Shown here in pieces: positions 58,346 through 64,000 of a stretch of DNA of 64,000 nt. The notes below the pieces were generated by a model that saw nothing but the letters and a program-made list of their open reading frames with translations, was not told the DNA's origin and searched no databases. Numbering within the stretch: position 1 is the stretch's first letter; every line of letters starts with the position of its first letter. Both the position numbers and the translations under genes were made by a program. Origin of the DNA: Corylus avellana (taxonomy: Eukaryota > Streptophyta > Magnoliopsida > Fagales > Betulaceae); contig NC_081542.1 in the NCBI RefSeq assembly GCF_901000735.1, forward strand, positions 34,784,204 through 34,848,203. The letters are read 5' to 3'.

Positions 58346-59019
58346 TTGAAAACAAGAGAGTAGTTGGTAGGAGTGAGTGTCCTACAACTAGGAGAAGCAT
58401 GTTGTATAGAAAAAATTATTCAAATCATCGAACGGAAAATCCATGCTTCACTCTCACTTTTTAACATGTAAATATCCCACATAAACCATTAACCATTTTT
58501 TTTAAAAGAAAAAAAAAATTACAACTTACACAAGACCAAAAAAAATAAAAACTAAAACTTAAAAACTCACAAAAATGACCAAAAATAAATGTTGGCACAA
58601 TTTTTAGCTACTGCCAGTTTGTTGGTGGTGTTTGTAGAGGTGCACTCGAGTGCAGGCTAGGTGGGATCAAGCACAGGCGCACTGATCCATCAGTGGTGCT
58701 GCCTTGAGCGCTGGTGCGCTTGAGCTGACGCATGAAGTTGTCAAGCGCAGGTGCGCTCAACTAGATCAACTGCTGCCATGGCCGTGAGTGCGCTCGAGTG
58801 TACTGCAATTGCGCTTGCGCGTATTTGCATTGATGTACGGATGAAGATTCGGCAGAAGCTACAAAATAAGCCATAAACAAACAAGGAAAAAAAATCTCTT
58901 TTTTATTTTTATTAGAAACAAGAATAAAATAAACAAATTGCAAAATTAAAATCCTAATTATAATTAATAGGAAGATCAAACCAATTTAGACATAAATTGT
59001 TTTCAAAAAATCAATCAAT
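58346..59019 (-). other. Athila-3 leader
   Basis: Between gag remnant 1 and the primer site. It contains A-rich stretches and a motif cluster (GTGCACTCGAGTGCAGG, GTGCGCTTGAGC, GCGCTCGAGTGTACTGC; 58636-58815). No coding frame was recognised. Confidence 0.6.
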
Positions 59020-59138
59020 TCCCCTGCAATGGCGCCAAAAACTTGTTATGTCAAATTTAATTACTCGTAAGTGCATGAATCATTTGTAGTTAATGGATTG
59101 CAAGTGCGAAATCGATCCCACAGAAAATTGTGTTTTGA

Positions 59139-59439
59139 AGGTCAAGTCATATAATTGATGTAAGTTTGTAATGTCAAAAAAAAAAATAAAAGTTTCACGC
59201 TGCAATTATTATTTTATGTTATAGTGTCACACGGAGAATTCGTAGATTTTTCGCTTATGACTTGTATTATATTCCATGTATTGAAAAAATTACCTCTACA
59301 TTAGGAATAGGAATTTTAGAACCTAAAGATTACGCACAAATTACCTCTACACTTGTGTTGCGGCATATTCTCCTTTTTTTCTTTTCTATTTTTTTTTTTT
59401 TTTTTTCTCAACATAATTAATTGTCTGGATAAAATGATA
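59139..59439. other. Flank shared with the upstream region of PP2 copy 3
   Basis: 59155-59290 parallels 31450-31590 (ATTTTATGTT, GTGTCAC, TTGTATTATATT lines in order), followed by T-rich spacer. No gene was seen. Confidence 0.5.
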
Positions 59440-59855
59440 TCATTTTCCTTATCATTCTTACAGAACTCCCACATCAACTACTTTTTTTGTTCTTTTCTTT
59501 AATATATATATATATATATATATATATCGGCATTCAATTGCTAACTGTTATAAGGTGTGATGTTGATGTTATAGTAACAATATGGTGGTTGAAGCCACTA
59601 TCAAGGATGGTGGTTCAATGACCCAAGAAAATTACCAAGTGGTGAAAACATGTACTAGAGCATGGATTCGAATCTACGCAATAGAGAATTCTCATATATG
59701 CATAATTAGTATTAACCACTTTAAATTTCTAACACCATAAAAGGTTAGAAAGATGAAAGTTTCAATGTTCGAACATGGTGAACACCGGAAGAGCAGGCTT
59801 CTCCTCAAAGGCAATTGCAATTCAGCCCATGGACTAGGGTTCTACAATGTGTAAT
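59440..59855 (+). pseudogene. PP2 copy 4 relic
   Basis: CAGAACTCCCACATCAACTA (59460) matches exon 2 of copy 3. CAATTGCTAACTGTTATAAGG and GTAACAATATGGTGGTTGAAG (59535-59595) match its exon 3 start. TTTCAATGTTCGAACATGGTG...CAAAGGCAATTGCAATTCAGCCC (59760-59840) matches the end of the copy 2 coding region. The middle of the lectin domain is lost and replaced by a SINE-like insert. It is not translatable. Confidence 0.7.
59590..59745 (+). mobile_element. SINE-like insertion in PP2 copy 4
   Basis: It has ACCAAGTGGTGAAAACATGT (A-box-like) and, about 30 bases on, ATGGATTCGAATCTACGC (B-box-like, close to GGTTCGANNCC), as in tRNA-derived SINEs. The ends are not defined. Confidence 0.4.
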
Positions 59856-61482
59856 GATGAAAAACCCAAATAAATAAATAAATAAGCTGTGGGAGAAATG
59901 CTTCATCAATCCTCCTGCACTGTTGCTATTTTTTTTTTTTTTTTTAATAATATTAATGAGGCTTATGAGATATGTGGCCCTATATTTCTACAAAAATTCT
60001 CATGTGCAGAAATAAAGCAATAAACATATATGCAGACACGTATAAAATATATGTTTCAAGTATCTAAGAAAACACATCAATATATATAGAAGAAAGGAAA
60101 ACACACACACACAAACAATCATAAAATAAAACATAAAGAGCATTGATTTATAGAACCATTATATAATACATGGTGGTAATAAATTTTGATAGATTAAATG
60201 TTATATTTTCGTCCACCATCAGCTTCTTCATGGATTCTTCACTAGCAATAGCATCATAACCACAGTCCCTTCAGTCTCATTTTCATCTTCCCTAAGTCCT
60301 CTCTGGTTCTTCTATGTCCTTGTGAAAATTCAACAACTTGCAGATCCATGCCTATATGTCAAGGTCTGGGAAATTGCATTCTTTTTTTTATTTAGCAGTA
60401 TCATTGATAAACTATAGTAAATAGATAAGTAAAAATATCAGTAAAAGCTCTGAAAGCAACCGAGGTAGACTGCAAGGACACAAATGACTCAAGGCCTCAA
60501 GAATCAGGAGAAAAAACCCTACAATAGAAAATCTATGAAGTCTAGAAAAAAGGTGAAAGATGAGAAAATATAATCTGCAGCATAATCAAACAAAACCCAT
60601 AGGAAACAATCTGAATATCTGATTCAGAAAAACCACCACCTGAAGGGTAGTAAAAGCCGTTCAATTTGACAAAATTGTTTAACCACTTAGCTATTGATCT
60701 GTAATGGTTCTTGGACAAATGAGCCACGAAAAAATTTCGAACAATTTCAGTTACAGATTTTCACTACAGGTAATTTGTTAAGCTCCACCATTTACTCTGA
60801 AACTCACTTGAAGTAGGCAAGATTTTACATTTGAATAGATGGCAGTGATAAACAAACTGAAACACAAAATTGCAAGATCTCAATGGATTTGTGGAACCAA
60901 ATACTGAAAGGCGCTCGTGTCAAATACTTAATGAATGAGAAAGTAGAGTAACAAGAAAGCACATATCATGTTCATTCTACAAGGCTGAACTAATGATAGA
61001 AAACTGGAATAATAGTGACATTCAAAAGCACCTAATCCTTTAAAACCATAAGGAATTTTCCATTTCTCAAAATATTGATTACAATAGAAAGTTACTTATA
61101 TTTGATTCAGAGAGAAAAAAATCCCTTAATACGTGTGTGTTTGAGAGAGAGAGAGAGAGAGTGATATGTTGATCGGTAGCAGGAGAGTGATATGGTAATG
61201 GTATTGTGTCCTCTATTCAATCAAATTTCATAGATTGATCACATTACGATGACATAACAGGAAACTTTTGCCTAGATAATCGATGGTTTCAATGTATGTA
61301 TACATGACAATATCCCATGTCTTCTTATGTCTCAATGATCGGCGAGCGATAAAGCTAGCATATATTGACTAAATTGGGAGATTATAATAGAATTAACAAC
61401 AAATCAGGGAACTACAGACAGCACCTGTGCTGCAGAAATCTTTCTAGTAGAGCTGGTAACAGAAATCAGAAATCTGGATGTC
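59856..61482. other. Intergenic region downstream of the IMPL1-like gene, no gene secured
   Basis: It holds a T-tract (59930-59946), microsatellites and A/T-rich DNA; the last few hundred bases would be the IMPL1 3' UTR (minus strand). A 61-codon minus ORF at 60542-60727 has no recognised family. Confidence 0.4.
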
Positions 61483-63780
61483 TCAAAGATCTGTAAGGTA
61501 ATTTTCTGGCTTATACCACAATGAGAAATCAATTCCTTTGCTCTTCAATTTCTCTGTTGCAGGTCCAATTCTCTCCAAAAGCTGCATTAAAGAAGAAGTA
61601 AAACACTAAGCAATTTAAGAAAACCTCTGCAGGCACTAATGAAATATTTTGATACCTTTTGTCCTTTCGCTCTTATTGTAGAGTTTGCATGAAAAACTTC
61701 AGAGAGAAAGAGGAGGCTCGTTATGTGTTACGTAACCTACCTCGCACATTTTATTATATAGGTTGAAAAATATACCATTGACCAAAATACCCATGTACGC
61801 CAAACCTAAAAACTCTTCTACCACTCCCCCTCAAACAAGAGCGTATATTTCATAAAAACCCAGCTTGGAACAAATAAATCTAACCGGTTATGACACAGAT
61901 TTTGTAAACATGTCTCGGATAAAATCACAAGCAACCTCAATATGCTTGGTCCTTTCATGAAAAACTAGCTTAGAAGCAATATGTGAAGCAGTCTGATTAC
62001 CACAAAACAATGGAACAGGAGTAGGAGGAGAACCCAATGTCCAGAAGAAAATGTTGTAACCACATCAACTTATCCTTGCCTTGTACTTTGCTTTACCAGT
62101 AGATCATGCCACCACTGTATGTTTCTTACTTTTCCAAGTTACCAAATTATCGCCTAAGAATGTACAGTATCTTGCAGTAGACCATCTATCTCAGGGAGAA
62201 CCTGCCCAATCTACATTAATATATATTGTGTTAAGCAGAAGTTTCCTCAAGTCGAACGTCGAAGTCTCCATGTCTTCAAAAAGCCGAGCATTCCTTTCAC
62301 CTCCATGCACAGCGCCCCAGCTAATCAATAAATCCAGCACCCGTCTTGGCATAACCCATTCTACCCCAAACAGAGAAAGAATGCAACTCCATAATTCTCG
62401 TGCAACTTCACAATGAAGTATGTCAATGGCCTCCCCATTCTTCTTACACATACAACACCATTCAACCACCACAATATTCCTTTTATGCAAATTATCGTGT
62501 CAAAATTTTCCCCAAGGCTGCTGTCCACACAAAAAAAGCCACCCTCGATGGAGCCTTTACACGCCATACACTCTTCCATGGAAATAAATGTCCAGCTTGG
62601 CTATTTAATGCTTTATAGAATGACTTAACTTCAAATTGACCCCTCTTGGAAGGACTCCAAATCAACCTGTCCTCCTCCCCATGTCGAACCTGGAAAGAAT
62701 ACAACCTCTTGAAAAAGGATAGAATTAATTTTCCTTCTCCCAATCCTCGACTAAACACGTAAAAGATGACGTTCCACATTATAACTCCATCTTGAATGTG
62801 CATGTTATCCACCACCCCCCACCCCCCCAGTGAATGTAGTTGGATGGGCAGATCAACTATCACATGATCGAGTGTTAAGGTAGGACCTTCAACAAAGACG
62901 GTTGATCATCAAGTTCAGACTGTTTGTGTCAATTCCGCTGTCCCAAGATTGTCTCATTTCTATTATAAAATCAAATGTCTTGAATCATTCGATATAAGGG
63001 CTTCACTTCAAAGAGGCATAGGAACAATGTCCCAAAACTGAAGATGAGATTGAAAGCTGCCATACGAGATCAGAGAATAGAAAGTAAGGAACTGTCTGAA
63101 AGTTTGTCCCTTCAAAGCTGTGTTAGAGTTCTTGCAGATGAATTGTGATAATCAGACTGCTATCTTTATTGCTAGTAAATCCAGTGTTTCAAGAGCTTAC
63201 TAAAAACAGAAGTTGATTACCATTTTATTCGATCTTATTGAGAGGTTTGATGAAAAACTAGAGAGAAACAGAGGAGGCACGTTCTTATTTCATGTAGCCT
63301 TCCTCTCTCATAATGCATATATATATAACCTTGAATACAAAGACCAAAATACCCACATTACATATTAACCCTAATAAGCTCTTCTAACACTCCCCCTCAA
63401 GCTAGAGCATATATATCATATAAGCCCAGCTTAGAACAAATAAACTCTAGTTTCTTTCGCACAAGGATTTCATAAACATATCAGCTAATTGATCTTCAGA
63501 CTTCACGAATGGTCCAGCCAAGGAAGTAATTTTATTAACAAGAATTGGAAAAGTACATAGGAGGTCAAGTTTTCTACATCGCCAGTCTAAGATTTATTAT
63601 TGCGTGCTGACAGTAAGAAAGTTTATTGATATTAATATCTAATAAATAATTATGGAAAAGCCACCAGTGACAATTAACCTTTTCATGCAGCACACCATTG
63701 GATACTAAAATAGATCTATCAAACACACAAAACTTTCCACCATCCATGCGAGTAACTGCACCACCAGCTTCTTCAACTAT
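61483..63780 (-). CDS. IMPL1: IMPL1-like inositol monophosphatase, last two exons
   Basis: This is the 3' end of a plastid-type inositol-phosphate phosphatase gene of the IMPL1 subgroup (Mg-dependent IMPase family, hydrolysing inositol and related phosphates). The penultimate exon 63679-63780 (34 codons) reads [20 protein letters not shown] then [14 protein letters not shown]; acceptor TTTAATGCAG|ATA, donor AAAAG|GTTAAT. The last exon 61483-61581 reads [20 protein letters not shown] then [12 protein letters not shown] and TGA; acceptor TTTAATGCAG|CTT. The join keeps phase 0. Metal-binding and catalytic motifs lie in upstream exons beyond the window. The 2.1-kb intron between is filled with transposon debris, yet both splice sites are intact, so the gene may be functional. 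The symbol is assigned by recalled family resemblance. Confidence 0.85.
61664..62225 (-). mobile_element. Copia 3' end: RNase H tail, polypurine tract and short LTR
   Basis: On the minus strand from 62225 it reads NVDWAGSP, then [20 protein letters not shown], and later [20 protein letters not shown] and [31 protein letters not shown] is the polypurine tract, before an LTR starting TGGTAGAAGAG near 61825. Stops break it. It abuts the LINE fragment at its 5' side. Confidence 0.75.
62226..62863 (-). pseudogene. LINE (L1-type) reverse-transcriptase zinc-binding region
   Basis: On the minus strand it reads [20 protein letters not shown] and [20 protein letters not shown]. It then continues in shifted frames with [40 protein letters not shown] and [20 protein letters not shown]. 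This is the zf-RVT region that ends plant LINE polyproteins. A piece of the segment between ISWGAVHGG and ERNAR is deleted. No endonuclease or core reverse transcriptase is present, as expected for a 5'-truncated copy. Confidence 0.8.
62864..63210 (+). other. Intron spacer with a possible + strand copia RNase H relic
   Basis: Near 63146 the + strand reads [18 protein letters not shown], and after a frame change [10 protein letters not shown] (about 63210), resembling copia RNase H. It is short and broken; the rest is unrecognised. Confidence 0.35.
63218..63540 (-). mobile_element. Second copia 3' end: tail, polypurine tract and short LTR
   Basis: On the minus strand from 63520 it reads [16 protein letters not shown], then the polypurine tract CTTGAGGGGGAG. 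An LTR starting TGTTAGAAGAGCTTATTAGG at about 63391 runs to about 63218. It parallels the unit at 61664-62225 (same CTCTAG/GAGCC and TTTCTCTCT lines), so two members of one copia family lie in this intron. Confidence 0.65.
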
Positions 63781-64000
63781 CTGCATTAAAGAGTAATGAA
63801 ACAAACTCAACAAATAAGCAATGGGCAAATTTGGAACACCTTGATTCCTTCAAAGAAACAATTTCTTAAAGAAAAATTTAGAATAGAAATCTCAACAACT
63901 TTTCAACAAATCCCGAGTTCGAATTATCTCTAGTATCTACTGAATGTAGGATGTTCAACTTAATGACAGCTGGTAAGTCAAGCACATTTTTGACAACAAA
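63781..64000. other. Intron of the IMPL1-like gene running to the window edge
   Basis: It starts with the acceptor of the penultimate exon (minus strand) and holds no further recognisable exon within the window. Confidence 0.6.

Larger units (their letters stand above)
50074..59138 (-). mobile_element. Athila-3: minus-strand Athila-like element with a nested copia
   Basis: The left LTR (3' LTR on the minus strand) is 50074-51232. The right LTR is a stub, 59044 to about 59138, matching the first ~95 bases of the left one. The minus-strand primer site TGGCGCCATTGCAGGGGA is at 59020-59037, and the polypurine tract GTAAGTTTGGGGTGTT is at 51233-51248. The interior has Athila 3' noncoding sequence, gag-like pieces with zinc knuckles, and a copia element at 53151-58062. 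No Athila protease or reverse transcriptase was found. Confidence 0.8.

Noticed and set aside
3072..58815. CRISPR-like array for the repeated GATCGAGCGCA motif
   Set aside because: Spacing is irregular, copies vary, and the setting is plant retrotransposon LTRs and leaders.
60542..60727. 61-codon minus-strand ORF
   Set aside because: No family resemblance, splice context or paralogue was found in the window.

Overview
This window looks like a gene-poor, repeat-rich stretch of a flowering-plant (eudicot) nuclear chromosome. The evidence is GT-AG introns, A+T-rich intergenic DNA, plant phloem-lectin (PP2) genes, a plant IMPL1-type inositol phosphatase, and plant Athila, Tat, copia, LINE and MITE elements. 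The species cannot be fixed from the sequence; a woody rosid is only a guess. Two 100-N assembly gaps are present (11491-11590 and 29056-29155).

Host genes. A cluster of four PP2 loci lies on the + strand. Copy 1 (exons 760-845 and 930-1326; 5' exon not found) resembles the PP2-A9/A10 type. Copy 2 (25279-26612, three exons, 198 codons) is the only complete, apparently functional gene. Copy 3 (exons at 32217, 48456 and 49205) is broken. Copy 4 (about 59440-59850) is a relic. At the right edge the last two exons of an IMPL1-like gene lie on the minus strand (63679-63780 and 61483-61581), separated by an intron full of LINE and copia debris.

Transposable elements make up most of the window and are nested. 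At 2.4-22.2 kb, a defective Athila element (Athila-2, LTRs 3035-13472 interrupted and 20867-22188) has a young, nearly intact Athila (Athila-1, 3913-13224, TSD ATTAG) inside its left LTR, and a 996-bp Mutator-like cargo element (15608-16603, 9-bp TSD) inside its protease region. At 22.3-23.9 kb there is a minus-strand gypsy fragment. At 32.4-48.4 kb, intron 1 of PP2 copy 3 holds an old antisense copia, which itself holds a Tat-lineage gypsy element (36023-47940, TSD CCACT) with a long antisense accessory ORF. At 50.1-59.1 kb, a minus-strand Athila (Athila-3) holds a 3'-truncated copia.

Smaller elements include two fold-back elements with a nearby paralogous empty site, a CACTA end, a Tourist-like MITE upstream of PP2 copy 2, SINE-like units and a probable TRIM-type solo LTR. 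A recurring motif built around GATCGAGCGCA occurs in the LTRs or leaders of all three Athila elements and of the unrelated copia element; this is the most puzzling unexplained signal in the window.
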